Below the pieces are notes generated by a model, which was not told where the DNA came from, did no database searches, and saw only the letters and a program-made list of their open reading frames with translations. A stretch of DNA of 64,000 nucleotides, from NCBI RefSeq assembly GCF_000813005.1, contig NZ_JSYP01000006.1, positions 1-64,000 of the forward strand, in the 5' to 3' direction. Positions within the stretch are counted from its first letter, which is position 1. Every line of letters starts with the position of its first letter. This DNA is from Flavobacterium sp. KMS (GTDB taxonomy: Bacteria > Bacteroidota > Bacteroidia > Flavobacteriales > Flavobacteriaceae). Below are positions 54,863-64,000 of this stretch, one piece after another. The position numbers were made by a program, and so were the translations under genes.

Positions 54863-56071
54863 TTATGGAGTTATATTGTATACTACAGAAATTTGATTGT
54901 TGTATGAAGCTTTTCCTGGATTAAAATTGTTATAATCATAAAACCCATCATAATTACCACCCCATCCCCAATTCATATAAAGTTGTAATGTAGTAACGCC
55001 GTATCCAGTACAATTTCCATTACTATCTTTTTGATAATATGTATTTCTTTGATAACCATCACAAACCCACGAATGTCCACTTCCATAAGAAGAATACCCT
55101 CCTAGAATTACAGGTTTGTTAGCATCGATATTACTTGTAATTAAACGGGTGTCACTATTGTCTGTAGTATAAGTTGCATTAGAATATCCAAAATAATTTT
55201 TTAGAGCTGGAGCTATATCTGCCGAGTAGGCTCCAGAACCATCACAACCATACTCCATGTTTACAGATGAACCTGCATTTTTCATTAAGAGTTGGGTATT
55301 GTAACTACCGTAGTTAGGAGGCATACTTGACCAATTGTAAGTATTAGGTTTTTTGAAAAAGTATAATACCTGTGCCATAGCTGTTGCTACGCAACCTGTA
55401 GGAGCTTTTCCTCCAGCATTATTAGGGCAGTTATATGGGACCAAGTCGTTATAACCCCAAGATTGATCCCAAGTTGTTTTTAAAAGGGGGCCTTTTGTAA
55501 TATTTGTATCGGGACAATCTGTCCTTGAATCTGGAGCTATTTTATTGGTTGTATTCGGGGATTTTACGGCTATACTGTTATCTGTAATTGCTTCCCATTC
55601 TTGTTGAATTTCTTTACTTTGTGGGAGTTTATCATCTATAATATTTTGGATTTGTTCTTTTCCTCTTTTTATCCATTCCTGTATAGGAGGAATAATTTCT
55701 GTAGGGACTGAAGAAAAACTTCCAGTGTCAGAAAATGCTAGTATTGGGGTTACTCTATTATCGGCAGCTATAATGATAAACCCACCCTGTTTGTAGTTAA
55801 TTACATAAAATGCCTTTTTATTTTTTTTCGTTTCATGTGCTATAATAGTATTAATCATTTTAGGATTGTCTACTCCTTTATTGGTAATGTTGTTTTTTTT
55901 TAAAAACGACTGAGCAACATCTAAGGCTATGTTTTCATTGATACTATTATTACTTGTAGAATTTAAATTAGTATTTTCTTGTTTGTCACAAGAAATAATA
56001 AAACTTAATAAAAATAAGAATGTCGATTTTGCTAAAATTGCGAAAAATTTAGCTTTAAATTTTTTTTGCAT
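54863..56071 (-). CDS. Streptopain-like C10 cysteine peptidase lipoprotein
   Basis: A 402-residue protein with a lipoprotein signal (about residues 1-28, SFIISCDKQE). The propeptide/Spi-like domain (about 45-160) resembles IALDVAQSFLKKN...AFYVINYKQGGFIIIAADNRVTPILAFSDTGSF. The catalytic domain has Cys227 (APTGCVATAMAQVLYFF), His333 (GSGHSWVCDGYQ) and the family's MNWGWGGNYDGFYD. It is probably surface-attached and made as an inactive zymogen. Confidence 0.92.
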   Translation of the reverse strand: MQKKFKAKFFAILAKSTFLFLLSFIISCDKQENTNLNSTSNNSINENIALDVAQSFLKKNNITNKGVDNPKMINTIIAHETKKNKKAFYVINYKQGGFIIIAADNRVTPILAFSDTGSFSSVPTEIIPPIQEWIKRGKEQIQNIIDDKLPQSKEIQQEWEAITDNSIAVKSPNTTNKIAPDSRTDCPDTNITKGPLLKTTWDQSWGYNDLVPYNCPNNAGGKAPTGCVATAMAQVLYFFKKPNTYNWSSMPPNYGSYNTQLLMKNAGSSVNMEYGCDGSGAYSADIAPALKNYFGYSNATYTTDNSDTRLITSNIDANKPVILGGYSSYGSGHSWVCDGYQRNTYYQKDSNGNCTGYGVTTLQLYMNWGWGGNYDGFYDYNNFNPGKASYNNQISVVYNITP

Positions 56072-56179
56072 AATAAGAATTTTATTGATTAATAGAAATG
56101 ATAATAATGCTAATTATCAAATGTAAGTAATATTAGACAATAAAAATCTTAAAGTATAAAATTTTTCTTATGATTTAAA

Positions 56180-57163
56180 TTATTCAAAAGTAGCTTTACG
56201 CTTTTGTTCCATTAACTGATAATCTTCTTCTTTTTCTTTTTTCTTGCTTTTTTTAGGGTTTTTGTCTTTTTTGCCTTTTTTATCAGTAAAATTCATCTGA
56301 ACCTCTTTATATTTTGCATCGTAACGCCAGGAAAAACCTACTCCACCATAAAAAATAGAAGGAGTGTCTTTAAAATTAGTACTTATAGAAGCGTCGATTT
56401 GCATGCTTTTGTTTAATAAATATGCAGCACCACCTCTAATAATACAATCGCTATAAAAGTCGCTTTTGTATCCTTGATTTTCGACAAAACCAGACCATTT
56501 ATCATTAAAACCTCTTGTAAGTGTTAATACATATCCATAACTAGGATAGTCGGTGGTAATATAATCGGCAATGATATTGGTTACAAAAACCCATTTCCCA
56601 TCACCTAAGTGGTTTTGAGTAATCAACATGATTTTAGGAGAAATGCTAGATTCATTTGAAAAAGCATACGGATTTCCTGCAAAAGTAAAATTAGCTCCTG
56701 CAAAAATAGAAACTGCAGGAATTAATTGATGCCAGTTAAATTTTTGATTAGCCTTCCAGCTATAAATATTAGGTTTCTTTTCGTAGTTTTTAAAAGGATC
56801 GTAGATTAAATATTTAGCTCCAAGTATAGTTTGCTTAAAATCATTTTTTTTGTAACTATTAAAAGGAGTGCTATAATCTTCCATTTGGTATTGCAAATCG
56901 GCGATAAGCTCTAGTTGCTCACGAAAAAGTCCCCAACGAAGCGTTAAATCAGTACCGAAACCACTTGCGTTATAATTTAATAAGTCATGTTTTTCATTAA
57001 TTCCATAAACACCAACTTCAGCTTGTATTACAGATTTTCCTACAGCAAAAGCAGACATTGTTTCTCCTGGGCGGTTTGAATTAATTACATCGGTATGTTG
57101 TCCGAAAAAAAGATAAGGCGTTAAAAAAACGCTGGAAATAATCAAGTTTCTGATTTTAAACAT
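56180..57163 (-). CDS. MetA-pathway-type outer-membrane beta-barrel protein
   Basis: A 327-residue protein with a signal peptide (about residues 1-20, ...FLTPYLFFGQ) and alternating beta strands. It contains SNRPGETMSAFAVGKSVIQAEVGVYG, as in the 'transporter (MetA pathway of phenol degradation)' family. It ends in a Lys-rich tail (KKDKNPKKSKKKEKEEDY) that is unusual for a barrel. Function is unknown; the ATG at 57163 gives a normal signal peptide. Confidence 0.75.
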   Translation of the reverse strand: MFKIRNLIISSVFLTPYLFFGQHTDVINSNRPGETMSAFAVGKSVIQAEVGVYGINEKHDLLNYNASGFGTDLTLRWGLFREQLELIADLQYQMEDYSTPFNSYKKNDFKQTILGAKYLIYDPFKNYEKKPNIYSWKANQKFNWHQLIPAVSIFAGANFTFAGNPYAFSNESSISPKIMLITQNHLGDGKWVFVTNIIADYITTDYPSYGYVLTLTRGFNDKWSGFVENQGYKSDFYSDCIIRGGAAYLLNKSMQIDASISTNFKDTPSIFYGGVGFSWRYDAKYKEVQMNFTDKKGKKDKNPKKSKKKEKEEDYQLMEQKRKATFE

Positions 57164-57261
57164 ATTATTTTTATTAGTTAAAAAGTAATAACGCATTTCA
57201 AATGTACTATATTTTATTATTAATTTAAGATTGATATTTTAATTTTGAAGAATGGATTTAT

Positions 57262-57269
57262 TATTTTTG
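57262..57269 (+). promoter_or_regulatory. Likely promoter element of the DUF4834 gene
   Basis: TATTTTTG fits TAnnTTTG and lies about 12-18 bp before the candidate ATGs, supporting a short leader and arguing against the upstream TTG at 57245. Confidence 0.45.
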
Positions 57270-57280
57270 AAAAAAATTAT

Positions 57281-57580
57281 ATGATTATGCAAACAGCATC
57301 TTTTTCAGGTCTTATAAAAGCGATTTTTTATATGATTGCTTTTTATTACATTTTTAGATTCTTGGCAAAATTATTTCTGCCAGTTTTAGTTAAAAAAGTA
57401 GTAGATAAAGCAGGTGAAAACTTTCAGAGACAACAGCAACAACAATATAGACAACCACAAGATAATTTATGGCAAAAAACCAGAACAAATGATGAGGTTA
57501 TAATTGACACGGCCAATGCGAAAAATCCTCGTGAAACCAAAAAAGTAGGCGATTACGTTGATTACGAAGAAATAGATTAA
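57281..57580 (+). CDS. DUF4834 small membrane protein
   Basis: A 99-residue protein with one hydrophobic segment (about residues 8-35, SGLIKAIFYMIAFYYIFRFLAKLFLPVLV) and a Gln-rich hydrophilic tail (FQRQQQQQYRQ) ending VGDYVDYEEID, typical of DUF4834. The start may be ATG 57281 or 57287. Flavobacteria often have it directly before yfhO-like genes, as here (49 bp). Confidence 0.78.
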   Translation: MIMQTASFSGLIKAIFYMIAFYYIFRFLAKLFLPVLVKKVVDKAGENFQRQQQQQYRQPQDNLWQKTRTNDEVIIDTANAKNPRETKKVGDYVDYEEID

Positions 57581-57629
57581 GTTTGTAGTCAAAATAATAG
57601 ATTTTCATCCATAACCAAACCCACCAAAA

Positions 57630-60071
57630 TTGAAAGTAATAAATAAGCTTTATCCGCATGCCCTTGTTATATTGGGATTTGTACTCGTTTCTTTAATTTA
57701 TTTTTATCCTGTATTACAAGGAAAACAGATTTTTCAATCGGATATTGCACAATATGCCGGAATGGCCAAGGAACAAAATGATTTCAGAGCAACTGAACAT
57801 TCTGAACCATATTGGACAAATTCGGCTTTTGGCGGAATGCCAACGTATCAATTAGGAGCTAATTATCCGCATGATTATGTAGGTCAGATAGATGATGCTT
57901 TACGATTTTTACCTCGTCCGGCAGATTATCTGTTTCTATATTTCTTAGGGTTTTATGGTTTGTTATTGGTTTTGAGAATCGACCCGCTTAAGGCTTTTAT
58001 CGGAGCATTAGCTTTTGGGTTCTCTACTTATTTAATTATTATTCTAGGAGTTGGGCATAATGCCAAAGCGCATGCTATTGCGTATATGCCACTGGTTATC
58101 GCCGGATTTATACTCGTATTCCAGAAAAAATACATTCTCGGAGGTTTGCTCACCATGTTTGCGGTAGCGTTAGAAATTAATGCTAACCACTTCCAGATGA
58201 CGTATTATTTATTGATATTCTTATTGATTCTTTCAGGATATTATACTTTCAATTTTATTAAAGAAAAAGAATATAAGCCACTTTTAATTTCATTTGGAGT
58301 TTTGGCAGTAGCCGGTATTTTTGCTTTAGGCGCAAATGCTACTAATTTATTGGCTACTAGCGAATATGCTAGTTTTAGTACCAGAGGAAAAAGTGAACTA
58401 ACATTTAATCCAGATGGTTCAAAAAGTAATACAAACGGAAGCGCATTAAGTCGTGATTATATTACAGAATACAGTTACGGAATTGCTGAAAGTTTTAACT
58501 TAATTGCACCAAGATTATTTGGTGGTTCTAATAGTGAAAATGTTGGTACAGATAGTAAGATGTACGAATTCATGATTGGACAAGGTGTTCCAGAAGGTCA
58601 AGCTCAGGATTTTGTTTCGGCAATGCCAACGTATTGGGGAGATCAGCCTATTGTAGCTGCTCCAGCATATATAGGTGCTATTGTTTTCTTTTTGGCAGTT
58701 TTGGCTTTGTTTATTGATGACCGAAAAATTAAATATGTATTCTTTTCGGGAGCAATGGTTGCTTTAGTGCTTTCTTGGGGTAAAAATTTTCCGATATTAA
58801 CTGATTTCTTTATCGATCATGTTCCTATGTATGATAAGTTTAGAGCAGTTTCTTCTATACAGGTTATTTTAGAATTATGTTTCCCTGTTCTTGCAATTAT
58901 AGGATTACAATCTTTCTTTAAACTAAAAGACATTGACCCAAAACTACAGCAAAAAGGATTGGTGCAAACAGGAGTATTTAGTATTGGAGTTTTACTAATA
59001 TTAGTTTTCTGCAAGAGTATGTTTAATTTTTCAGGAGGTAGCGATAGTTATTTCTTAGAGAATTACGGACCTGATTTTGTAGATGCATTAAAAGAAGACA
59101 GAAGAACATTATACTCAGCAGATTTGTTGCGTTCTGGATTCTTTATAGTAGTTACTTTTGGAGTATTATGGTTCTTTATTAAGAATAAATTATCTCAAAA
59201 TGCAGCATTAATTATTGTGAGTGTTTTTATGATTTTTGATTTGTTCTTTGTTGATAAAAAATATGTTTCAGCCAAAGATTTTGTAAGCGGAAGAGAAGTT
59301 GCAGTTCCTTTTCAGGAAACACCTTCGGATGTACAAATTTTAAAAGACACTACACATTATAGAGTTTTTGAAGTAAATGGTAACTTATCAAGTGCTAGAG
59401 CTTCTTATTTCCATAAATCAATTGGTGGATATCATGCTGCAAAACCAAGAAGAATGCAACAGTTATTTGACTATCAGATAGCCAAAAATAATATGGAAGT
59501 ATTGGATATGTTAAATATAAAATACATTATCCAAACAAATAAAGAAGGACAAGAATTCCCGACAATAAACCCAAATACTAACGGTAATGCTTGGTTTGTA
59601 AAAGATGTAAAATTGGTAAATACTGCCGATGCCGAAATGAAACTTTTGGATCACTTAGATACTAAGAATGTAGCAGTGTTTAATATTCATGATCATGGTT
59701 CTAAATTTAAAAGTGCTCGATTAAAGAAAAAATGGGATGCAAGCGGAACTATAAAATTAGACGTTTATAAACCAAATTATATTAAATATACATCGGATAA
59801 CTTAAATGATGGTTTAGCAGTATTCTCTGAGATTTATTACGAAAAAGGATGGAATGCTTACATTGATGGTAAACTTACAAATCATTTTCCTGTAGATTAC
59901 GTGTTAAGAGCTCTTGAGGTTCCTGAAGGAAAACATAAAATAGAATTTAAATTTGAGCCAGAAGTTGTTAAAACTGGTAGTATGATTACACTTGCTAGTT
60001 CAATAGGTGTGCTAGTTCTTTTGATCGGAGGAATTTATTTTGAAAGAAAAAAATCGATTGGCGTTAAGTAA
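57630..60071 (+). CDS. YfhO family membrane protein
   Basis: An 813-residue protein with about 12 membrane segments in the first ~540 residues (SLIYFYPVLQGKQIFQSD, WTNSAFGGMPTYQLG) and a soluble C-terminal domain (~555-790). It resembles GT-C fold glycosyltransferases (YfhO/DUF6044). In other bacteria YfhO glycosylates lipoteichoic acid; here it may modify surface polysaccharide or lipid. The start is TTG 57630 (MKVINKLYPHALVILG), because no ATG precedes the first helix. Confidence 0.85.
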   Translation: MKVINKLYPHALVILGFVLVSLIYFYPVLQGKQIFQSDIAQYAGMAKEQNDFRATEHSEPYWTNSAFGGMPTYQLGANYPHDYVGQIDDALRFLPRPADYLFLYFLGFYGLLLVLRIDPLKAFIGALAFGFSTYLIIILGVGHNAKAHAIAYMPLVIAGFILVFQKKYILGGLLTMFAVALEINANHFQMTYYLLIFLLILSGYYTFNFIKEKEYKPLLISFGVLAVAGIFALGANATNLLATSEYASFSTRGKSELTFNPDGSKSNTNGSALSRDYITEYSYGIAESFNLIAPRLFGGSNSENVGTDSKMYEFMIGQGVPEGQAQDFVSAMPTYWGDQPIVAAPAYIGAIVFFLAVLALFIDDRKIKYVFFSGAMVALVLSWGKNFPILTDFFIDHVPMYDKFRAVSSIQVILELCFPVLAIIGLQSFFKLKDIDPKLQQKGLVQTGVFSIGVLLILVFCKSMFNFSGGSDSYFLENYGPDFVDALKEDRRTLYSADLLRSGFFIVVTFGVLWFFIKNKLSQNAALIIVSVFMIFDLFFVDKKYVSAKDFVSGREVAVPFQETPSDVQILKDTTHYRVFEVNGNLSSARASYFHKSIGGYHAAKPRRMQQLFDYQIAKNNMEVLDMLNIKYIIQTNKEGQEFPTINPNTNGNAWFVKDVKLVNTADAEMKLLDHLDTKNVAVFNIHDHGSKFKSARLKKKWDASGTIKLDVYKPNYIKYTSDNLNDGLAVFSEIYYEKGWNAYIDGKLTNHFPVDYVLRALEVPEGKHKIEFKFEPEVVKTGSMITLASSIGVLVLLIGGIYFERKKSIGVK

Positions 60072-60098
60072 TCAGATTTTGATTTTAGCTTGACAATA

Positions 60099-60347
60099 AT
60101 GATTTTAAAAATTCTTAAAGTATTTCTTCTTGTATTCCTGGATGTAGCAATACTCATTTTCTGTGGTATTTATATGATGGGATATGATGACTTTTATGAA
60201 GAGAGTCAAGGAGAATATTTTAGTCTTTCAAGTATGGAAACTAAATATAAGATCGTTTGGATTTTTTATAATTTTTGGATTGTTTTAAATTGGCTTATTT
60301 TATTCTATATTTTATTTAGAATATTTAAGAAAACTATTTCGAAATAA
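60099..60347 (+). CDS. Small membrane protein of unknown function
   Basis: An 82-residue protein with hydrophobic ends (about residues 5-25 LKVFLLVFLDVAILIFCG and 55-78 IFYNFWIVLNWLILFYIL) and a charged middle (GYDDFYEESQGEYFSL). No family recognised. The ATG at 60099 is preferred to TTG 60090. It lies 27 bp after yfhO and is probably co-transcribed. Confidence 0.6.
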   Translation: MILKILKVFLLVFLDVAILIFCGIYMMGYDDFYEESQGEYFSLSSMETKYKIVWIFYNFWIVLNWLILFYILFRIFKKTISK

Positions 60348-60358
60348 TTTTTATGAAA

Positions 60359-60388
60359 TTGTATTTTTTCTATTAACTGTTAAATTTG
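60359..60388 (+). promoter_or_regulatory. Promoter of the glycosyltransferase gene
   Basis: TTG at 60359-60361 and TAAATTTG at 60381-60388 with 19 bp between; the start codon follows 28 bp downstream. Confidence 0.55.
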
Positions 60389-60416
60389 TAACTTTAAACA
60401 TTAAACCACTTTTTTC

Positions 60417-61700
60417 TTGGAACAAAAGAAACTCCTAATTATAACATATTACTTTCCACCAGCTGGAGGGCCTGGCGTGCAACGTTGGTTGAAATTTGTA
60501 AAATATTTGCCCGAATTTGGTGTTCAGCCAATTGTATATGTACCAGAAAATCCAACATATCCTATTGTTGATGAAGGTTTGATGAATGAAGTTTCGGATC
60601 AGGTAATTGTTATCAAGAATAAAATTATTGAGCCTTATCAATTAGCTTCATTTTTTTCGAAAAATAAAACAAAGAAAATAGCTTCTGGAATTATCCCGAA
60701 TCAGAAAAAGCAATCTTTTCTGGATAAAACATTCCTTTGGATTCGTGGTAATTTATTTATTCCTGATGCTCGTGTTTTATGGGTAAAGCCATCGGTTTCT
60801 TTTTTAGAAAAATATATTGTTGAAAATAATATTGATACGATTGTAACTTCTGGGCCACCACATAGTTTGCATCTTATTGGTTTAGAATTAAAGCAGAAAT
60901 TAAACGTAAAATGGTTTGCCGATTTTCGTGATCCATGGACTACGATAGGTTATCATAAATCATTGCGTTTATCAAGTTATGCTGCTAAAAAACATAAGAA
61001 ATTAGAACATCAGGTTTTAAATACTGCCGATACTATTCTTGTTACAAGTAAAACTACCAAAGCAGAATTTCAGGAAATAACAACAAAACCTATTGAAGTT
61101 ATTACCAATGGTTATGATGTAGAAAATGTAGAGAAGCAAACATTAGATACCAAATTTACTTTGGCGCATATTGGTTCTTTTTTATCCGAAAGAAACCCTC
61201 TTTTTTTATGGGAATGTTTGGTTGAGTTATTGCAGGAAATCCCTGAATTCAAACAACACTTGCAGGTAAAACTAATTGGTGCAGTTAGTCAGGAAGTATT
61301 AGAAACAATCGAGAAGTTCAAACTGAATGATTACCTGAATAATTTAGGTTATGTTTCGCATAACGAAGCTATTGCTCATCAAAGAAAATCTCAGGTTTTA
61401 TTGTTAATCGAAATAAACTCAGAAGATACAAAGAGTATTATTCCAGGTAAGTTGTTTGAATACATGGTTTCTAATAGACCAATAATTGCAATTGGACCTA
61501 AAGGTTCTGACTTCTCAGATATTATAACTCAGACAAATACAGGTGTGTTTTTTGACTATTCTGAAAAAATGAAATTAAAAAGTGTAATTTTGGATTTTTA
61601 TAATCAATTTTTAGAAGGAAAACTACAATCAAACGGAGTTGGATTGCAGCAATATTCTAGAAAAAACCTAACAAAACAGTTAGCACAATTGATTAAATAG
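60417..61700 (+). CDS. GT4-like glycosyltransferase
   Basis: A 427-residue glycosyltransferase with a GT-B fold. The N-terminal TYYFPPAGGPGVQRWLKFVKYL is characteristic of GT4; the C-terminal domain has GKLFEYMVSNRPIIAIGPKGSDF with the conserved E-x-M-x-S/N-x-x-P region. Sugar and acceptor are unknown. The start is TTG 60417 (MEQKKLLIITYYFPP), supported by the promoter just upstream. A flippase gene follows after 41 bp, so it probably belongs to an exopolysaccharide or O-antigen-type set. Confidence 0.88.
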   Translation: MEQKKLLIITYYFPPAGGPGVQRWLKFVKYLPEFGVQPIVYVPENPTYPIVDEGLMNEVSDQVIVIKNKIIEPYQLASFFSKNKTKKIASGIIPNQKKQSFLDKTFLWIRGNLFIPDARVLWVKPSVSFLEKYIVENNIDTIVTSGPPHSLHLIGLELKQKLNVKWFADFRDPWTTIGYHKSLRLSSYAAKKHKKLEHQVLNTADTILVTSKTTKAEFQEITTKPIEVITNGYDVENVEKQTLDTKFTLAHIGSFLSERNPLFLWECLVELLQEIPEFKQHLQVKLIGAVSQEVLETIEKFKLNDYLNNLGYVSHNEAIAHQRKSQVLLLIEINSEDTKSIIPGKLFEYMVSNRPIIAIGPKGSDFSDIITQTNTGVFFDYSEKMKLKSVILDFYNQFLEGKLQSNGVGLQQYSRKNLTKQLAQLIK

Positions 61701-61741
61701 AATACTTTTTAAAATTTCAATAAAAAACATAAATACCTTCA

Positions 61742-63211
61742 ATGGGCATAGTCTTAAATCAGTCTTTTAAAAATACTATTATAACATATATTGGTTTTGG
61801 TATTGGTGCAATAAACACGCTTTATTTATATCCGATTTATTTAGGCGAAACTTATTATGGTTTAACAAATTACGTTACTTCAGCGGCAAATGTTATCATG
61901 CCTTTGTTTGCTATCGGGATGCAAAATACATTAGTCAAGTTTTATTCTCAATATAAAACAGAAGAAGAGAGAGAGCAGTTTTTGTCCTTTACAGCACTAT
62001 TTCCTGTTTTAATGTGTATTCCTTTGGGAATAATTGGACTTTTCTTTTTTGATGATATCACGGCTTTTGTATCAAAGAAAAATCCTGTTGTAAAAGAGTT
62101 TATCTTACTGATTCCTTTTATCGGAATTTGTATGGCTTATTTCGAGATTTTTTATGCTTGGGCAAGAGTACATATGCATTCCGTTTTTGGTAATTTTATC
62201 AAAGAAGTTGGTTTAAGATTATTTTCTACGCTTGCTTTGGTAGGATTATATTTTGATTGGATAACCTTAATTCAATTTGTATATGTGACGGCTGCAATTT
62301 ATTTTATAGCTTTTATCGTAACGATGTTTTATGCTTTTAGTATTAAAAAGCCTAAGTTTCAGATTACAATACCTGCAAATGTAAAAAGTGTAATGGAATA
62401 TACGTTTTACATAATCCTTTCAGGAAGTGTAGCCAATTTGCTTTTGGATGGAGATAAGCTTATGCTTAATCAGTATATGAAAATTGAGAATATTGCTTAT
62501 TATTCGGTAGCAACATATATAGCCTTGGTAATCTCGGTTCCAAGTCGTGCCATGCATCAAATTGTATATCCTATTACTGCAAAGTTAATGCACGATGATA
62601 AACACGATGAGTTGAATGATTTGTACAAAAAGACATCTATTAACTTACAGATCGTTGGTGGATTTGTGATGTTGTGTATTTTCGTAAATATTAATCAGTT
62701 ATACGAAATCGTTCCTGAGGAATATAGAGGAGGAGTTCCTGTTGTTTTTATGATTGGATTGTCTAAATATTTTGATCTTATTTTAGGGAATAATAATGCT
62801 ATTATTTTTAATACAAAATATTACCGAACGGTATTGTTCTTAGGATTAGGTTTAGTTGTTTTAACCTTTGTTTTGAATATAATTTTTATACCGATTTATG
62901 GTATTACAGGTTCTGCATTTGCAACGTTGCTATCTATTACAGCATACAGTTTGGCAAAATTACTTTTTGTAGTTAAGAAACTTCATTTGTATCCTTTTAC
63001 TAAACAAAACTTGTATTCATTACTGGTTACAACGGTATTGTTTCTATTGTTTTACTTTTGGGAATTTCCAGTCTATCCGTTAATCGGAATTGCTTTAAAA
63101 TCTGCTATTGTGACGGTTTTTTATGTGTATTTAAACTATAAATTTGCCATCTCTAAAGAGATAAATCAAGTAATAAATAAGTTTATAGGCAAGCTTGGAA
63201 TTAAAATTTAG
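61742..63211 (+). CDS. Polysaccharide flippase (Wzx-like, MOP superfamily)
   Basis: A 489-residue protein with about 12-14 membrane helices. Its N-terminus (FKNTIITYIGFGIGAINTLYLYPIYLGETYYGLTNYVTSAANVI) is typical of flavobacterial 'lipopolysaccharide biosynthesis protein' flippases. It would move lipid-linked glycans across the inner membrane. Confidence 0.88.
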   Translation: MGIVLNQSFKNTIITYIGFGIGAINTLYLYPIYLGETYYGLTNYVTSAANVIMPLFAIGMQNTLVKFYSQYKTEEEREQFLSFTALFPVLMCIPLGIIGLFFFDDITAFVSKKNPVVKEFILLIPFIGICMAYFEIFYAWARVHMHSVFGNFIKEVGLRLFSTLALVGLYFDWITLIQFVYVTAAIYFIAFIVTMFYAFSIKKPKFQITIPANVKSVMEYTFYIILSGSVANLLLDGDKLMLNQYMKIENIAYYSVATYIALVISVPSRAMHQIVYPITAKLMHDDKHDELNDLYKKTSINLQIVGGFVMLCIFVNINQLYEIVPEEYRGGVPVVFMIGLSKYFDLILGNNNAIIFNTKYYRTVLFLGLGLVVLTFVLNIIFIPIYGITGSAFATLLSITAYSLAKLLFVVKKLHLYPFTKQNLYSLLVTTVLFLLFYFWEFPVYPLIGIALKSAIVTVFYVYLNYKFAISKEINQVINKFIGKLGIKI

Positions 63212-63253
63212 TAAGAAATAAGGTCACGAACTAAAAGTGATGCATTTTGTTTT

Positions 63254-63261
63254 TATATTTG
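63254..63261 (+). promoter_or_regulatory. Likely -7 element of the MscS gene
   Basis: TATATTTG fits TAnnTTTG, 33 bp before the ATG; no clear -33 box. Confidence 0.4.
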
Positions 63262-63294
63262 TTATAGCCGCTTGTGGTTTTATTACATACAAAT

Positions 63295-64000
63295 ATGAAA
63301 AAGAGAGTAATTGTTTTTCTGTTTATTTCGTTGCTATTAGTTTCACAAGTTAGTTTTGCTCAAAAGGCAAAAAAACAACCTGAAAAAGAAATCGTTCAAA
63401 GTAATACTGTCGATACGATTGCTAAAAATAATTTAAAAGGATATCCCGTAACGCCTTTTAAAGACACCCTTTTTTATGTTTATAATAAAGTAGGTTCATT
63501 TTCTGCCGAGAATAGAGCCAAAGCTATTTCGGACAAAATAAAAAAGATTTATGAAGATGCTTTTTTTGTAAGCGATTCTCTAAAAATTATTCCTTCGGAT
63601 ATAAGTTTGGATATTGTTTACGAAAGTGATTTTGTTATAATGTCGATTCTTGAAGCGGATGCGAAATCAGAGAATATGCCTGCTGCCAATGTTGCCAAGC
63701 GTAATTTTACGGCAATAAAAAGAGCTATTCTTTTCCAGAATGAAAACTATTCTTTATTACCAAAAAGACTTGGATTTACGGCTCTGCTAATATTAATTCT
63801 TGGTCTTGTATTGTTTTTTGTAGGCAAACTTTTTAATAAAGGAAGTCTTTATGTATCCAGAAATAAAAAAAAGTATTTTACAGGATATAAATACAATGAG
63901 ATAACTATTCTTAGTCCGCAAAAGCAACACTTTTTGGCATTACGATTAATAGGAGCTATAAAGGTTTTCGTTTTGTTATTAATTGTGTATTTATCTTTAC
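63295..64000 (+). CDS. MscS-type mechanosensitive channel (3' end cut by window)
   Basis: The frame is open from ATG 63295 to the window end (235 codons seen). It has a signal peptide (MKKRVIVFLFISLLLVSQVSFAQ), a ~140-residue extracytoplasmic region (PFKDTLFYVYNKVGSFSAENRAKAISDKIKKIYED), then membrane segments starting near residue 160 (LGFTALLILILGLVLFFVGKLF). This N-terminal layout is that of Bacteroidota 'mechanosensitive ion channel family' proteins. The pore helix lies beyond the window. Confidence 0.75.
   Translation, partial: MKKRVIVFLFISLLLVSQVSFAQKAKKQPEKEIVQSNTVDTIAKNNLKGYPVTPFKDTLFYVYNKVGSFSAENRAKAISDKIKKIYEDAFFVSDSLKIIPSDISLDIVYESDFVIMSILEADAKSENMPAANVAKRNFTAIKRAILFQNENYSLLPKRLGFTALLILILGLVLFFVGKLFNKGSLYVSRNKKKYFTGYKYNEITILSPQKQHFLALRLIGAIKVFVLLLIVYLSL

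Overview
The window reads as chromosome of a Bacteroidota bacterium, most likely a Flavobacterium or close relative. The DNA is AT-rich. Start sites mostly lack Shine-Dalgarno sequences, and many genes are preceded by the TAnnTTTG -7 element of this phylum. Lineage-specific families are present: a NagB-deacetylase fusion, a type IX secretion (T9SS) cargo protease, MORN/YwqK proteins, DUF3857 transglutaminases and a CarboxypepD_reg-like protein. No tRNA, rRNA, CRISPR array, insertion sequence or prophage was seen.

Layout. 1-5.3 kb: 3' part of nagB (with an in-frame 126-bp tandem duplication), small membrane proteins, degenerate AGTCTAAG repeat arrays, then pyrG. 5.4-15.3 kb: yidC, a MORN protein, a DUF4956 protein, a nested inverted-repeat element, a secreted PEP-synthase-like protein, mnmA, a T9SS-exported subtilase and a nitronate monooxygenase-like enzyme. 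15.5-22.7 kb: a minus-strand operon of one giant TPR/MORN protein and two exported DUF3857 transglutaminase-like proteins, of which the second has lost its catalytic triad. 23-26.4 kb: DUF4268, Nudix, acyltransferase, and an ECF sigma factor with a membrane partner. 26.9-31 kb: a Crp/Fnr regulator followed by a type III polyketide synthase, an aromatic-ring FAD hydroxylase and a quinone-reductase-like flavoprotein, with two strong palindromes in front of the synthase. 31-42 kb: mostly housekeeping and conserved genes (DUF3810, pepD, DUF389, DEAD-box helicase, rdgB, glutamate-synthase-like, NYN).

42.2-50.9 kb is a nitrite/nitric oxide module: an Rrf2 regulator, lipid-anchored azurin, quinol NO reductase (norB), Ric/ScdA iron-sulfur repair protein and an unidentified multi-pass membrane protein, then on the other strand nirK (copper nitrite reductase fused to cytochrome c), nirV-like and SCO1. 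The rrf2, norB and nirK starts share one palindromic motif (half-site AAAGACA/TGTCTTT), the best evidence here for a common NO-responsive regulon.

51-64 kb: an alpha-oxoamine synthase (sphingoid/capnine type), small lipoproteins, a GNAT-like protein, a C10 cysteine peptidase with a lipoprotein partner, a MetA-type outer-membrane protein, YfhO, a glycosyltransferase, a flippase and the 5' end of an MscS channel. The candidates for something new are the shared NO operator with its unknown membrane protein, the minimal type III PKS cluster with its operators, the transglutaminase/pseudo-transglutaminase/MORN operon, and the secreted PEP-synthase-like protein with reversed domain order.
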